In this document: one piece after another, positions 42,577 to 51,985 of the stretch
Layout of the letters: the number at the start of each line of letters is the position of its first letter
Position numbering within the stretch: position 1 is the stretch's first letter
DNA from: Polynucleobacter sp. MWH-UH19D
Lineage (GTDB): Bacteria; Pseudomonadota; Gammaproteobacteria; Burkholderiales; Burkholderiaceae
Reading direction: 5' to 3'
Length of the DNA stretch: 64,000 nt
NCBI RefSeq assembly: GCF_040409795.1
Contig: NZ_CP099571.1
Location: 806,001 to 870,000, forward strand
The notes under the pieces: generated by a model
What the model saw: only the letters and a program-made list of their open reading frames with translations
What the model was told of the DNA's origin: nothing
The model's database searches: none
Position numbers and translations under genes: made by a program

Positions 42577-45033
42577 ATGCAATTTTCAGAATCTTGGCTT
42601 CGTCAGTATGTAAACCCATCGCTAGATAGCGATGCTTTGGGTCATGCTTTGACTATGGCGGGTCTTGAGGTTGAAGAGCAACATTCTGTTGCACCAGCGT
42701 TCAATAAAGTTGTTGTTGCGCAAATATTGTCTGCAGAACAACATCCCGATGCAGATCGTTTACGTGTATGTAAAGTAGATGCTGGCACCGGTCAAGAATT
42801 GCAAATTGTTTGTGGTGCACCAAATGCACGTGCGGGCATCAAGATTCCATGTGCCATGGTGGGTGCTGAATTACCTCCAGCGGAAGTAGGCGGCAAACCT
42901 TTTGTGATTAAGGTCGGCAAGCTTCGGGGCGTAGAGAGCCAAGGCATGTTGTGCTCGGGTCGTGAGCTTGGCTTAGGTGATGATCATGAAGGTATTTTGG
43001 AATTACCTACTGATGCTCCAGTTGGCGAAGATATTCGTCAGTACCTCGATCTAGATGATCAAATCTTTGTCATTAAATTAACCCCAAATAAAGCGGACTG
43101 TCTTTCTTTGCTTGGTGTAGCAAGAGAGGTATCGGCTATTACCGGTGCAGCACTCTGTACTCCCAAATGGAATGTGCCTGTAGCTGCAATTGATGAGAAG
43201 CGCAAAGTTACTGTAGAAAACAAAGAGCTTTGCGGTCGCTTCGCTGGGCGTGTCATTCGTGGCGTAAATCCTCAAGCAAAAACACCAGATTGGATTGTGA
43301 AGCGCTTATCGCGTGCAGGCCAGAGAAGTATTTCAGCCTTGGTGGACTTATCAAATTACGTCATGTTGGAAATGGGTCAACCCACCCACGTATTTGACAT
43401 TGATAAATTGGAAGGTAACATTACGGTTCGCTGGGCTAAAGCTGGTGAGAAACTCGAGCTATTGAATGAGCAAACAGTGACACTCCAAGGTCCTGACTCG
43501 GCAGGTAAGCTCCAGGATGCTGGAGTGGTGGCAGATCAAAAAGGCCCCGTTGCGCTCGCCGGCATTATGGGTGGCAATCATTGTGCTGTTAGCGATGACA
43601 CCAAGAATATTTATGTTGAGGCAGCATATTGGCTTCCCTCAGCCATCCAAGGTCGTGCCCGCCGCTTTAACTTTAGTACCGATGCGGCACATCGATTTGA
43701 GCGTGGCGTTGATCCACAAAATACCGTTAATTGCCTTGAATACCTTTCTGCGTTGATTTTGGAAGTGTGTGGTGGTCAAGCTGGCCCAGTAGATGATCAG
43801 ATTCTGAATGTGCCTGAGCGCAAGCCCGTCAAAATGCGTTTGGCTAGAGCAGAAAAGGTCATTGGCATTCCGTTAACCAAAGATATCGTTGCGGATGTTT
43901 TCAAGCGCCTTGGTTTTGAGTTCAAGCAAGAGGACGATACTTTTGTTGTAAATCCGCCTAGCTATCGCTTTGATATCGAGATTGAAGAAGATTTGATTGA
44001 AGAAGTCGCACGGATGTATGGCTTCGAAAATATTCCAGATCAACCTCCCGTTGCCGCACTGAAGATGAGTGCTAAGAATGAGGCGAAGCGTGGGATTCAT
44101 TTGCTACGTCAGCGTTTGGCACTGCAGGGCTATCAAGAGGTAGTGAACTTCGGATTTACTGATCTTGAAAGCGAGCAGAAATTAACGGGTGCTACTGATC
44201 AGGATGTGATCGCGGTTCTCAATCCCATCGCTAATCAGTATGGCGTCATGCGCAGCACCTTGTGGGGCGGCTTGCTCTCAAATCTCAAATCCAATTTAAA
44301 TCGTGGAGCAGGGCGTGTTCGTTTATTTGAAACAGGGCGCGTATTCAAGCGAGATAGCAGCACCCAGGATGAGGCTGGGAAGGTTTCTGGATTTGTGCAG
44401 CCGCAAAAAATTGGCGGAATGGCGTATGGGACATTTGTACCAGAGCAGTGGGCAAATGCTGCCAGAGCGGTGGATTTCTTTGATGTAAAAGGGGATCTTG
44501 AGCGGGTTCTAGATCCTTTGCGCATCGTGACTGAAGCAGCGCAGCATCCAGCATTACACCCTGGCCGCAGCGCTAAAGTTTTCTTGGTTGCATCCAAGGG
44601 TCGTATTGATATTGGTTGGATAGGTGAATTACACCCAGGCTTGCAGCAAGCTTACGAGTTACCCCAAGCACCTGTTCTATTCGAATTGGAATTAGAGTCA
44701 ATTCGTCATCTTGGTTTGCCAGTGCCGCAAGAGTTAAGCAAATTTCCTGCAGTACAACGCGATTTAGCAGTGGTTGTAAAACAATCTGTATCTGCTCAAT
44801 CATTATTAGATGCAATGGCAGCAAGCAAACAGAATTTTGTCTGCGCAATTGAGTTGTTCGATGAATTTAAGCCAAAAGCAGGATCTAGTAGCATGGCTGA
44901 AGATGAAAAGAGTTTGGCATTCCGAGTGACGTTATTAAATCCTGCTGAAACTTTGCAAGATGCTCAAATTGATGCTGTAATGAGCGCTTTATTGGGTGCT
45001 GTTGAGAAAAAGTGTGCAGCCCGTCTGCGCTAG
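42577..45033 (+). CDS. pheT: Phenylalanyl-tRNA synthetase beta subunit
   Basis: This 818-residue subunit has the N-terminal OB tRNA-binding domain (VVVAQILSAEQHPDADRL), B3/B4 editing region (ALVDLSNYVMLEMGQPTH), B5 part and the C-terminal anticodon-binding domain (LSKFPAVQRDLAVVVKQ). It carries editing and structural roles for the PheST enzyme. Length and domain order are normal. Confidence 0.98.
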   Translation: MQFSESWLRQYVNPSLDSDALGHALTMAGLEVEEQHSVAPAFNKVVVAQILSAEQHPDADRLRVCKVDAGTGQELQIVCGAPNARAGIKIPCAMVGAELPPAEVGGKPFVIKVGKLRGVESQGMLCSGRELGLGDDHEGILELPTDAPVGEDIRQYLDLDDQIFVIKLTPNKADCLSLLGVAREVSAITGAALCTPKWNVPVAAIDEKRKVTVENKELCGRFAGRVIRGVNPQAKTPDWIVKRLSRAGQRSISALVDLSNYVMLEMGQPTHVFDIDKLEGNITVRWAKAGEKLELLNEQTVTLQGPDSAGKLQDAGVVADQKGPVALAGIMGGNHCAVSDDTKNIYVEAAYWLPSAIQGRARRFNFSTDAAHRFERGVDPQNTVNCLEYLSALILEVCGGQAGPVDDQILNVPERKPVKMRLARAEKVIGIPLTKDIVADVFKRLGFEFKQEDDTFVVNPPSYRFDIEIEEDLIEEVARMYGFENIPDQPPVAALKMSAKNEAKRGIHLLRQRLALQGYQEVVNFGFTDLESEQKLTGATDQDVIAVLNPIANQYGVMRSTLWGGLLSNLKSNLNRGAGRVRLFETGRVFKRDSSTQDEAGKVSGFVQPQKIGGMAYGTFVPEQWANAARAVDFFDVKGDLERVLDPLRIVTEAAQHPALHPGRSAKVFLVASKGRIDIGWIGELHPGLQQAYELPQAPVLFELELESIRHLGLPVPQELSKFPAVQRDLAVVVKQSVSAQSLLDAMAASKQNFVCAIELFDEFKPKAGSSSMAEDEKSLAFRVTLLNPAETLQDAQIDAVMSALLGAVEKKCAARLR

Positions 45034-45038
45034 GTTTA

Positions 45039-45052
45039 GTATTACGTAATAC
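45039..45052. repeat. 14-bp perfect palindrome between pheT and ihfA
   Basis: GTATTACGTAATAC starts six bases after the pheT stop and lies 35 bases before ihfA. It may be an operator or chance; no T-run follows, so a terminator is unlikely. Confidence 0.4.
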
Positions 45053-45087
45053 CAAAGAAAAACAGAAGCACTTCAGAAAAGAATCCG

Positions 45088-45414
45088 ATGATGAGTGAAC
45101 TAAATTCTAACGATACCGTAACAAAAAATGAGTTATCTGAAGCGCTCTTTGATCAAGTGGGTTTGAATAAGCGCGAAGCAAAAGATATGATCGATGCCTT
45201 TTTTGATCGTATTGGTCAGTCGCTTGAATCGGGTACGGAAGTAAAGATTTCTGGTTTTGGTAATTTTCAGTTGCGCAATAAATCGGCTCGTCCTGGCCGA
45301 AATCCAAAGACAGGTCAGATGATTCCAATCGCCGCTAGACGTGTAGTGACATTTCATGCAAGTCAAAAGCTCAAAGATGTAGTGGAGTCACATGCTCGAG
45401 AAAACCGAGTTTGA
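45088..45414 (+). CDS. ihfA: Integration host factor subunit alpha
   Basis: IHF bends DNA as an IhfA-IhfB dimer and shapes transcription and recombination. The 108-residue protein has [21 protein letters not shown], the [21 protein letters not shown] arm region (quoted in part, RPGRNPKTG is the DNA-contacting tip) and [12 protein letters not shown]. It follows pheT as in E. coli. A second ATG one codon later is equally possible as the start. Confidence 0.96.
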   Translation: MMSELNSNDTVTKNELSEALFDQVGLNKREAKDMIDAFFDRIGQSLESGTEVKISGFGNFQLRNKSARPGRNPKTGQMIPIAARRVVTFHASQKLKDVVESHARENRV

Positions 45415-45742
45415 TGCTAGCTCGGCACTTCCGAGCTCTCAACTTCCCCCTATACCAGCTAAGCGCTATTTCACGATTGGTGAAGTAGCGGATCTCTGTG
45501 GTGTTCGCTCGCACGTTTTACGTTACTGGGAGCAGGAGTTTTCTCAGTTAAGTCCGCAAAAACGTCGTGGCAATCGCCGTTACTATCAACATCACGAAGT
45601 CGTCTTAATTCGTAAAATTCGTGCCTTGCTGTATGAAGAGGGCTTTACGATTAGTGGCGCTAGAAATCGTCTCGAAGAAGCTCGCGGAGAGTTGCGTTTG
45701 CGTGATGAGTTGCTTGCTGTCCTAGAAATTTTATCTAAGTAG
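45392..45742 (+). CDS. MerR family transcriptional regulator
   Basis: This 116-residue protein has an N-terminal winged helix ([20 protein letters not shown], then WEQEF) and a helical part ([20 protein letters not shown]). There is no long effector domain, so the signal is unknown. It overlaps ihfA by 23 bases and is followed by tRNA-Pro. The ihfA-merR-tRNA-Pro order is common in betaproteobacteria. Confidence 0.92.
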   Translation: MLEKTEFDASSALPSSQLPPIPAKRYFTIGEVADLCGVRSHVLRYWEQEFSQLSPQKRRGNRRYYQHHEVVLIRKIRALLYEEGFTISGARNRLEEARGELRLRDELLAVLEILSK

Positions 45743-45767
45743 TTGCTGATACAATTTCGTCTTTCGT

Positions 45768-45844
<77 letters not shown>

Positions 45845-45872
45845 TCAAACTGATTGCGTTAATCTATCCAGC

Positions 45873-46292
45873 ATGACTACATCTGACCCCAATACCCAAA
45901 AACAACCGAGAACAACATTTTTTGGCCTAGATATTCCTTTCTTGGATCATTTGGGCGTGGTGCCTGAGTCCGCAGAAAATGGAAAGGTGCGCATCAGCTA
46001 TGTTGTGAAGCCTGAGCACACCAATAGCTTTCATGTAGCGCAAGGCGGGGTCATCATGACTCTATTGGATTTTGCGATGGGGGCTGCTGCACGTACAGCG
46101 TCAAATCACCAGTTAGGTGCCATCACTATTGATATGACAACCAGTTTCTTGCGCCCTAGTCTTGGCAAGATTGTGGTTGAAGGCACGCTTTTAAAGGCTG
46201 GAAAGTCGATTAATTACTGTGAAGCAGTTGCTTTTAATGAAGCGGGGGAGATAACCGCTAAAGCAAGTGGAACATTTGTTTTAAGGCGTTAA
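45873..46292 (+). CDS. PaaI-like hotdog-fold thioesterase
   Basis: This 139-residue protein has the PaaI pattern NSFHVAQGGVIMTLLDFAMG followed by AARTASNHQLGAITIDMTTSF (in part ITIDMTTSFLRP). The Asp in LLDFAMG is the usual catalytic residue. It should hydrolyse acyl-CoA or aryl-CoA esters; the substrate is unknown. It is 28 bases after tRNA-Pro. Confidence 0.88.
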   Translation: MTTSDPNTQKQPRTTFFGLDIPFLDHLGVVPESAENGKVRISYVVKPEHTNSFHVAQGGVIMTLLDFAMGAAARTASNHQLGAITIDMTTSFLRPSLGKIVVEGTLLKAGKSINYCEAVAFNEAGEITAKASGTFVLRR

Positions 46293-46501
46293 TTTAATAC
46301 TTAGATAGTTTAATTAATAATATTATTTATAATGAATATGTTTATTTGATTATTATTGATAAACATAAACCCATGAAAAATATAGGTTAATATCTGATTT
46401 TTCAGAATATCTCCCCATAATCTTTTTTCTATATATAATATTTACTTGAAATAGGGTATTAAGCCATATTTCTATAACTTATTATCTGGAGAAACCCATA
46501 A
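46293..46501 (+). promoter_or_regulatory. Very AT-rich promoter region of the H-NS-like gene
   Basis: This 209-base gap is far more AT-rich than its surroundings, with runs such as TTAATTAATAATATTATTTA and CTATATATAATATTT. H-NS proteins bind such curved DNA, so autoregulation is plausible. A TTGAAA at 46446 and TATAAC at 46473 are 21 bases apart, too far for a standard promoter. I see no gene in it. Confidence 0.5.
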
Positions 46502-46786
46502 ATGTCTTCTTACAAAGAACTATTGGCTCAACGAGAGCAATTAGATAAGCAGATTAAAGAGGCGATTGCCCGTGAAAAAGCCGACGGAATTGCTAAAGCA
46601 AAGCTCATCATTGAACAATATGGCCTGTCAGCATCAGATCTATTCAGTCGTAAGGCTGGTGGTAAAAGTGCAGGCGGCAAGGTAGCACCTAAGTACCGCA
46701 ATCCATCTACTGGTGAAACATGGACTGGTCGCGGTAAGGCGCCGAAATGGATTGAAGGCAGAGATCGCAGTAACTTTCTTATATAA
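46502..46786 (+). CDS. H-NS histone family nucleoid protein
   Basis: This is a 94-residue protein of the short betaproteobacterial H-NS (HvrA/BpH3-like) type. The N-terminal coiled coil (residues 1-40) would dimerise; the C-terminal part has the DNA-binding motif TWTGRGKAPKWIEGRD. A GGAG site lies upstream. It probably silences AT-rich DNA. A strong terminator follows. Confidence 0.92.
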   Translation: MSSYKELLAQREQLDKQIKEAIAREKADGIAKAKLIIEQYGLSASDLFSRKAGGKSAGGKVAPKYRNPSTGETWTGRGKAPKWIEGRDRSNFLI

Positions 46787-46811
46787 GTTACTGATTTATT
46801 TCAATTATTTA

Positions 46812-46839
46812 AATAAAGGCCACATTAGTGGCCTTTATT
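46812..46839. terminator. Bidirectional terminator after the H-NS-like gene
   Basis: AATAAAGGCCAC, an ATTA loop and GTGGCCTTTATT form a 12-bp perfect stem between convergent genes. Confidence 0.88.
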
Positions 46840-46859
46840 GTTTCCCCGCAAATACTTAC

Positions 46860-47576
46860 TTAAAGGCACTTTCTTGATAAGGCTTCTAGAAATAGAGGCT
46901 CTAGTAGCTCATGGCGGTTTTCTGGATTGAGTTCAGGATCCATATCGGGGTCTGTGGCTGGATAAGCAATAATCAGTGGATTAAGCTCAATAAGCCCATT
47001 TTCCAGCTCTTCTTTGAGCTCTTCAGGGATCTGGGATCGAGTTCCAGCATTCTCGTCAGCAAGGGTGACTACGCCAGGGTGAAGCTTTATAAAACCCTCA
47101 TCTACTAGTATAGGTATTCTCTGTGTGTCCTTGTTTTTACTCAAATAATGGATCAAATGCACTTGCTCAACAGGGGGTATCAAGGCATCCAAATAGATCA
47201 GGTCGGGAGCAATAGATACGGCCTTCATTAAGCCCTCAAGGCTGTCAACTGCAACCTCCATTTCCACTTTAAGCTGCCAGTCTTGAATTGCCTGCAAAAG
47301 AGCCGTGCTGTTCTCAGATCGTCGAAAGATTCCCATGGCAACACAGTGTTGGGCGCTTTTTTGGCGCATAGCCCGCTTACGTCTTTGTAATTGCTGTTCT
47401 AGGGAGCTTGCCAATATGCGTCTATGACCACCTCGGGTCTTCCAGGCTATTAATTCACCTAATTCCACCATTTTTTGCACGGTTCCGAGAGAAACTTGTA
47501 AAACCTTAGCGCTTTGTCTGGTACTTAGATATTCCATTTCTGGGGTAATTGCTTTCATACTCTCCCTTAATTTCAT
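46860..47576 (-). CDS. Excisionase-type HTH regulator with receiver-like domain
   Basis: This 238-residue protein opens with a MerR/excisionase-type helix-turn-helix (LSTRQSAKVLQVSLGTVQKM, then GGHRRI). Residues about 80-170 resemble a response-regulator receiver: AMGIFRRSENSTALLQAIQ, PDLIYLDALIPPVEQVHL and RIPILVDEGF. The Asp of YLDAL fits the phosphate site, but the usual N-terminal acidic pair and C-terminal Lys are not seen, so it may not be phosphorylated. The C-terminus is acidic. It faces away from sucA and shares its promoter gap. Target genes are unknown. Confidence 0.78.
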   Translation of the reverse strand: MKLRESMKAITPEMEYLSTRQSAKVLQVSLGTVQKMVELGELIAWKTRGGHRRILASSLEQQLQRRKRAMRQKSAQHCVAMGIFRRSENSTALLQAIQDWQLKVEMEVAVDSLEGLMKAVSIAPDLIYLDALIPPVEQVHLIHYLSKNKDTQRIPILVDEGFIKLHPGVVTLADENAGTRSQIPEELKEELENGLIELNPLIIAYPATDPDMDPELNPENRHELLEPLFLEALSRKCL

Positions 47577-47606
47577 TAATTCACTTGAAGATTTAGAGAA
47601 TAAAAA

Positions 47607-47619
47607 CGAATTTCATTCG
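47607..47619. promoter_or_regulatory. Inverted repeat upstream of the HTH-receiver gene
   Basis: CGAAT-TTC-ATTCG is a 5-bp perfect inverted repeat 31 bases upstream of the regulator start, and the motif AATTTCATT recurs at that start codon. It could be an autoregulatory site; support is weak. Confidence 0.3.
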
Positions 47620-47759
47620 AATCTGTCCGTATATATTGAAAGAGCAGTAGGAAATTTCTTATTCAATTTTTGATTTATAGGGATATACCCCCAAATCCCA
47701 TGAAATCAGGGAAAGCCCTTTATCTGCTTATGGTCACTCGTGTTAAATTACTGTCGTAG

Positions 47760-47860
47760 TACCAGTATTTGCACAGAGCAATTCGTGAAGCGGTACAGCC
47801 GTGTAACGGATGGTTATAACCACAGTTTTTATTCGGGAAACCCGATGAAAGGTGAGCATC
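47760..47860 (+). ncRNA. Candidate sucA leader RNA (Burkholderiales sucA motif)
   Basis: The region before sucA holds several small paired elements: CGG-TACAG-CCG near 47790, CCG-TGTAA-CGG near 47798, the palindrome TGGTTATAACCA at 47810-47821 and CGGG-AAA-CCCG at 47834-47844, directly before the AAAGGTGA ribosome site. A conserved cis-regulatory sucA RNA motif is known from Burkholderiales 5' leaders. I recognise the context and structure richness, not the exact consensus. Confidence 0.5.
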
Positions 47861-50716
47861 ATGATGCAGGATCAAAGAGATAAATCCTATCTCTTCGGGG
47901 GAAATGCCCCCTACGTAGAAGAACTCTACGAATCGTATTTACACGACCCAGCCTCAGTTGAGGACCATTGGCGTGATTATTTTGATAATGTGAAGCAAGT
48001 TCCAGCTGTTGATGGTTCATCTCGAACCGATATAGCGCATGGACCAATTGTTGCCTCATTTGCAGAGCGCGCAAAGCAAGGTCCTATCAGAACAATTTCT
48101 GATTCAGCGGATTCTGAGTTGGGGCGTAAACGTGTTGCAGTTCAACAGTTAATTGCAGCTTATCGTAACGTTGGAAATCGCTGGGCCAATATTGATCCAT
48201 TAAAGCGGACAGAGCGCCAGGATATTCCTGAGTTGGATCCTGCCTTCTACGGTTTCACTGATGGCGATATGGATATCGTCTTTAACACAAGCAATACTTT
48301 CTTTGGTAAGTCAGAAATGACCTTGCGCGATTTGCTGCAGGCATTACGTGAGACTTACTGCGGCACGATTGGCGCCGAGTTTATGTTCATTGCCGATCAA
48401 AAGATTAAGAAGTGGTGGCAAGAAAAGCTGGAGTCTATTCGATCTACTGCGCGGTTTAATGTCGAAGAGAAACGTCAAATCTTGGACCGCCTCACTGCGG
48501 CCGAGGGTCTTGAGCGCTATCTCCAGGCTAAATATGTAGGTCAAAAGCGCTTCTCCCTCGAGGGCGGTGAAAGCTTTATCGCCTGTATGGATGAGTTAAT
48601 TCGTGATGCGGGTAGCAAAGGCGTACAAGAGATCGTGATTGGTATGGCCCACCGTGGCCGTCTCAACGTTCTCGTGAATACTTTAGGCAAGATGCCAAAA
48701 GACTTATTTGCTGAGTTCGAGCATAAAGGTCCTGAGACATTACCTGCGGGTGACGTGAAGTATCACCAAGGTTTCTCTAGCGATATTTCTACTCCTGGCG
48801 GCCCAGTCCATTTGTCATTGGCATTTAACCCATCTCACCTTGAGATCGTTAATCCAGTGGTTGAGGGTTCTGCACGTGCTCGTATGGAGCGTCGTGGCGA
48901 TATGTTGGGCGAGCAGGTTATGCCAGTTTTGGTACACGGTGATGCTGCGATTGCAGGTCAGGGTGTGATGCAAGAAACACTGGCAATGTCAGAGGTTCGT
49001 GGTTATTCCACTGGGGGCACGGTTCATATCGTGATTAATAACCAGATTGGTTTCACTACATCTGATCCGCGCGATTTGCGTTCAAGCTTGTACTGTACAG
49101 ACATCATGAAGATTGTTGATGCGCCTGTATTGCACGTGAATGGTGATGATCCAGAGGCTGTGGTGCTGGCAACCAAGTTAGCTGTTGAGTTCCGCACCAA
49201 GTTTCATAAAGACGTGGCGATCGACATTATTTGCTTCCGTAAATTGGGTCACAACGAGCAAGATACACCCGCGATGACGCAGCCATTGATGTACAAAATT
49301 ATTGCAGCCCATCCTGGTACTCGTAAGCTCTACGCTGACAAGCTGGAAACTCAAGGGGCTTTGCCCGCTGGTACCGGCGATTTGATGGTTAAAGAGTATC
49401 GTGCCGCTATGGATGAGGGTAAGCAAACCTCTGACCCAGTACTCAGCAACTTCAAAGGTAAGTTTGCGGTGGATTGGTCTCCCTTCTTGAACAAGAAGTG
49501 GACTGATGAGGCTGATACTGCAATTCCGCTGACAGAGTGGAAGCGCTTATCTGAAAAAATTTCCACCATTCCAGAAAACTTTAAAGCTCACCCGCTAGTT
49601 GCTAAGGTCTATAACGATCGCGCTGCAATGGGTCGCGGTGAGATTAATGTTGACTGGGGTATGGGTGAGCACATGGCTTTTGCTTCTCTGGTTGCCAGTG
49701 GTTATCCAGTTCGTCTATCTGGTGAGGATAGCGGTCGCGGTACATTTACCCATCGTCATGCGGTGCTACACGATCAAAATCGTGAGAAGTGGGATACCGG
49801 CACTTATGTAGCTTTGCAGCACGTCACTAAAGATCAAGCTCCATTTGTGGTGATTGACTCGATTCTTTCTGAAGAGGCAGTTCTTGGTTTTGAATATGGT
49901 TATGCAGCTGCAGAGCCAAATACCTTAACCATTTGGGAAGCCCAGTTTGGTGACTTTGCCAACGGCGCGCAGGTTGTGATTGACCAATTCATCGCCTCTG
50001 GTGAAGTGAAGTGGGGTCGTGCAAACGGCTTGGTCATGATGTTGCCGCATGGCTATGAAGGTCAAGGCCCTGAGCATTCATCAGCACGTTTGGAGCGCTT
50101 CATGCAGTTATGCGCTGATACCAATATGCAAGTGATTCAGCCGACAACCGCATCACAAATTTTCCATGTGCTGCGTCGTCAAATGATTCGTCAGTTCCGC
50201 AAGCCGCTGATTTTGTTTACACCAAAATCTTTGTTGCGCAACAAAGATGCTGGCTCGCCACTTTCTGAATTTACTAAGGGTGGTTTCCAGACAGTTATTG
50301 GTGAGCGTGATGAAACCATCGATGCTAAACAAGTAACCCGTTTAATTGCTTGCTCTGGCAAGGTCTATTACGACTTGGTTAAGCAGCGCACTGAAAAGAA
50401 AGCGACTGATGTTGCGATTATTCGTGTTGAGCAGTTATATCCATTCCCGCACAAGGCTTTGGCTGCAGAGTTGAAGAAGTATCCAAAGTTAGAAGAGGTG
50501 GTTTGGTGTCAAGACGAGCCACAAAATCAAGGCGCCTGGTTCTTTGTTCAGCACAATATTTTGGAAAACATGTCTGATGGCATGAAGTTGGCATACGCAG
50601 GTCGCCCTGCATCAGCTTCTCCTGCTTGTGGATATGCCCATTTGCACCAAGAACAACAGAAGTCTCTTCTCAACGCGGCATTTGCCAAATTAAAGGGTTA
50701 TGTGATCACAAAATAA
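47861..50716 (+). CDS. sucA: 2-oxoglutarate dehydrogenase E1 component
   Basis: SucA decarboxylates 2-oxoglutarate with thiamine diphosphate and hands the succinyl group to the lipoyl E2. The N-terminal SYLFGGNAPYVEELYESYL is typical, followed by the core GMAHRGRLNVLVNTLGK, HGDAAIAGQGVMQET and the thiamine-site INNQIGFTTSDPRD. The ATG at 47861 with an AAAGGTGA site gives 951 residues; a GTG three codons earlier lies within that site. It leads sucA-odhB-lpd. Confidence 0.97.
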   Translation: MMQDQRDKSYLFGGNAPYVEELYESYLHDPASVEDHWRDYFDNVKQVPAVDGSSRTDIAHGPIVASFAERAKQGPIRTISDSADSELGRKRVAVQQLIAAYRNVGNRWANIDPLKRTERQDIPELDPAFYGFTDGDMDIVFNTSNTFFGKSEMTLRDLLQALRETYCGTIGAEFMFIADQKIKKWWQEKLESIRSTARFNVEEKRQILDRLTAAEGLERYLQAKYVGQKRFSLEGGESFIACMDELIRDAGSKGVQEIVIGMAHRGRLNVLVNTLGKMPKDLFAEFEHKGPETLPAGDVKYHQGFSSDISTPGGPVHLSLAFNPSHLEIVNPVVEGSARARMERRGDMLGEQVMPVLVHGDAAIAGQGVMQETLAMSEVRGYSTGGTVHIVINNQIGFTTSDPRDLRSSLYCTDIMKIVDAPVLHVNGDDPEAVVLATKLAVEFRTKFHKDVAIDIICFRKLGHNEQDTPAMTQPLMYKIIAAHPGTRKLYADKLETQGALPAGTGDLMVKEYRAAMDEGKQTSDPVLSNFKGKFAVDWSPFLNKKWTDEADTAIPLTEWKRLSEKISTIPENFKAHPLVAKVYNDRAAMGRGEINVDWGMGEHMAFASLVASGYPVRLSGEDSGRGTFTHRHAVLHDQNREKWDTGTYVALQHVTKDQAPFVVIDSILSEEAVLGFEYGYAAAEPNTLTIWEAQFGDFANGAQVVIDQFIASGEVKWGRANGLVMMLPHGYEGQGPEHSSARLERFMQLCADTNMQVIQPTTASQIFHVLRRQMIRQFRKPLILFTPKSLLRNKDAGSPLSEFTKGGFQTVIGERDETIDAKQVTRLIACSGKVYYDLVKQRTEKKATDVAIIRVEQLYPFPHKALAAELKKYPKLEEVVWCQDEPQNQGAWFFVQHNILENMSDGMKLAYAGRPASASPACGYAHLHQEQQKSLLNAAFAKLKGYVITK

Positions 50717-50764
50717 TCGATTGCATACCAATACATATACACACATAGATAAACAGGATTAATC

Positions 50765-51973
50765 ATGGCTATTTTTGAAGTTAAGGTTCCACAACTCTCT
50801 GAGTCGGTTGCTGAAGCAACATTGTTGCAATGGAAAAAGAAGGTCGGCGACGCTGTTGGTCAAGACGAAATCTTGATCGAAATTGAAACTGATAAGGTTG
50901 TTCTCGAAGTGCCAGCGCCCTCTGCTGGTGTATTGACTGAGATCGTAGTTGCAGACGGCGGCACGGTTGTTGCTGATCAGTTAATTGCAAAAATCGATAG
51001 CACTGCCGTTGCATCCGCTGCCCCAGCCGCTGCAGCTCCTGCTCCAGCAGCAGCCCCAGCTACAGCACCTGCAAAAGCAGCTGCTCCTGCAAAGGCTACT
51101 GGCGCAGCCGCTTCTCCTTCAGCAGCAAAAATTCTGGCTGAAAAGAATGTCGATGCAGGCCAGGTTGCTGGTTCTGGTCGTGATGGCCGCATTACCAAAG
51201 GCGATGCATTAAATGCTTCTGCTGGTGGTGCAAAGTCTGCCTCATTGCCAAGTGCGCCAATTCCAACAGGTGATCGTCCTGAAGAGCGTGTACCAATGAG
51301 CCGTTTGCGTGCTCGTATTGCTGAACGTTTGCTCGAGTCACAAGCAAATAATGCAATTTTGACTACATTCAATGAAGTCAATATGGGCCCAGTGATTGCT
51401 TTACGCAATAAATACAAAGATCAATTTGAGAAGACTCATGGCGTAAAACTTGGTTTTATGTCTTTCTTCGTTAAAGCGGCTACGCATGCTCTTAAGAAGT
51501 TCCCATTATTGAATGCGTCTGTTGATGGTAACGATATCGTTTACCACGGTTACTTTGATATTGGTATTGCTGTGAGCTCACCACGTGGCTTGGTAGTGCC
51601 AATTTTGCGTGACGTTGATCAGATGAACTTGGCTGATATTGAGAAGAAGATTGCTGAATTTGGTGTGAAAGCCCGCGAAGGTAAGCTATCAATTGAAGAG
51701 TTGACTGGCGGTACATTCTCGATCTCTAACGGTGGCGTGTTCGGCTCTATGCTCTCAACCCCAATTATTAATCCACCACAGTCTGCAATCTTGGGTATTC
51801 ATGCCACCAAGGATCGTGCAGTGGTTGAAAATGGACAAGTAGTGGTTCGTCCAATTAACTATCTCGCTTTATCTTATGACCACCGCATTATTGATGGTCG
51901 TGAGGCTGTGCTTGGTTTAGTTGCCATGAAGGATGCCTTAGAAGATCCTTCACGTCTTCTCCTTGATTTGTAA
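50765..51973 (+). CDS. odhB: 2-oxoglutarate dehydrogenase E2 (dihydrolipoyl succinyltransferase)
   Basis: This 402-residue core subunit has one lipoyl domain with lipoyl Lys44 in [12 protein letters not shown], an Ala/Pro-rich swinging linker (about residues 80-120), a peripheral-subunit-binding domain ([20 protein letters not shown]) and the catalytic domain ending with [12 protein letters not shown]. It transfers the succinyl group to CoA. The symbol sucB is also used. It follows sucA by 48 bases. Confidence 0.97.
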   Translation: MAIFEVKVPQLSESVAEATLLQWKKKVGDAVGQDEILIEIETDKVVLEVPAPSAGVLTEIVVADGGTVVADQLIAKIDSTAVASAAPAAAAPAPAAAPATAPAKAAAPAKATGAAASPSAAKILAEKNVDAGQVAGSGRDGRITKGDALNASAGGAKSASLPSAPIPTGDRPEERVPMSRLRARIAERLLESQANNAILTTFNEVNMGPVIALRNKYKDQFEKTHGVKLGFMSFFVKAATHALKKFPLLNASVDGNDIVYHGYFDIGIAVSSPRGLVVPILRDVDQMNLADIEKKIAEFGVKAREGKLSIEELTGGTFSISNGGVFGSMLSTPIINPPQSAILGIHATKDRAVVENGQVVVRPINYLALSYDHRIIDGREAVLGLVAMKDALEDPSRLLLDL

Positions 51974-51985
51974 GAAGGGAAGATC

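Noticed and set aside
50977..51417. Minus-strand 146-residue Ala/Gly-rich frame inside odhB
   Set aside because: Low-complexity shadow of the Ala/Pro linker of odhB; no ribosome site or family pattern.
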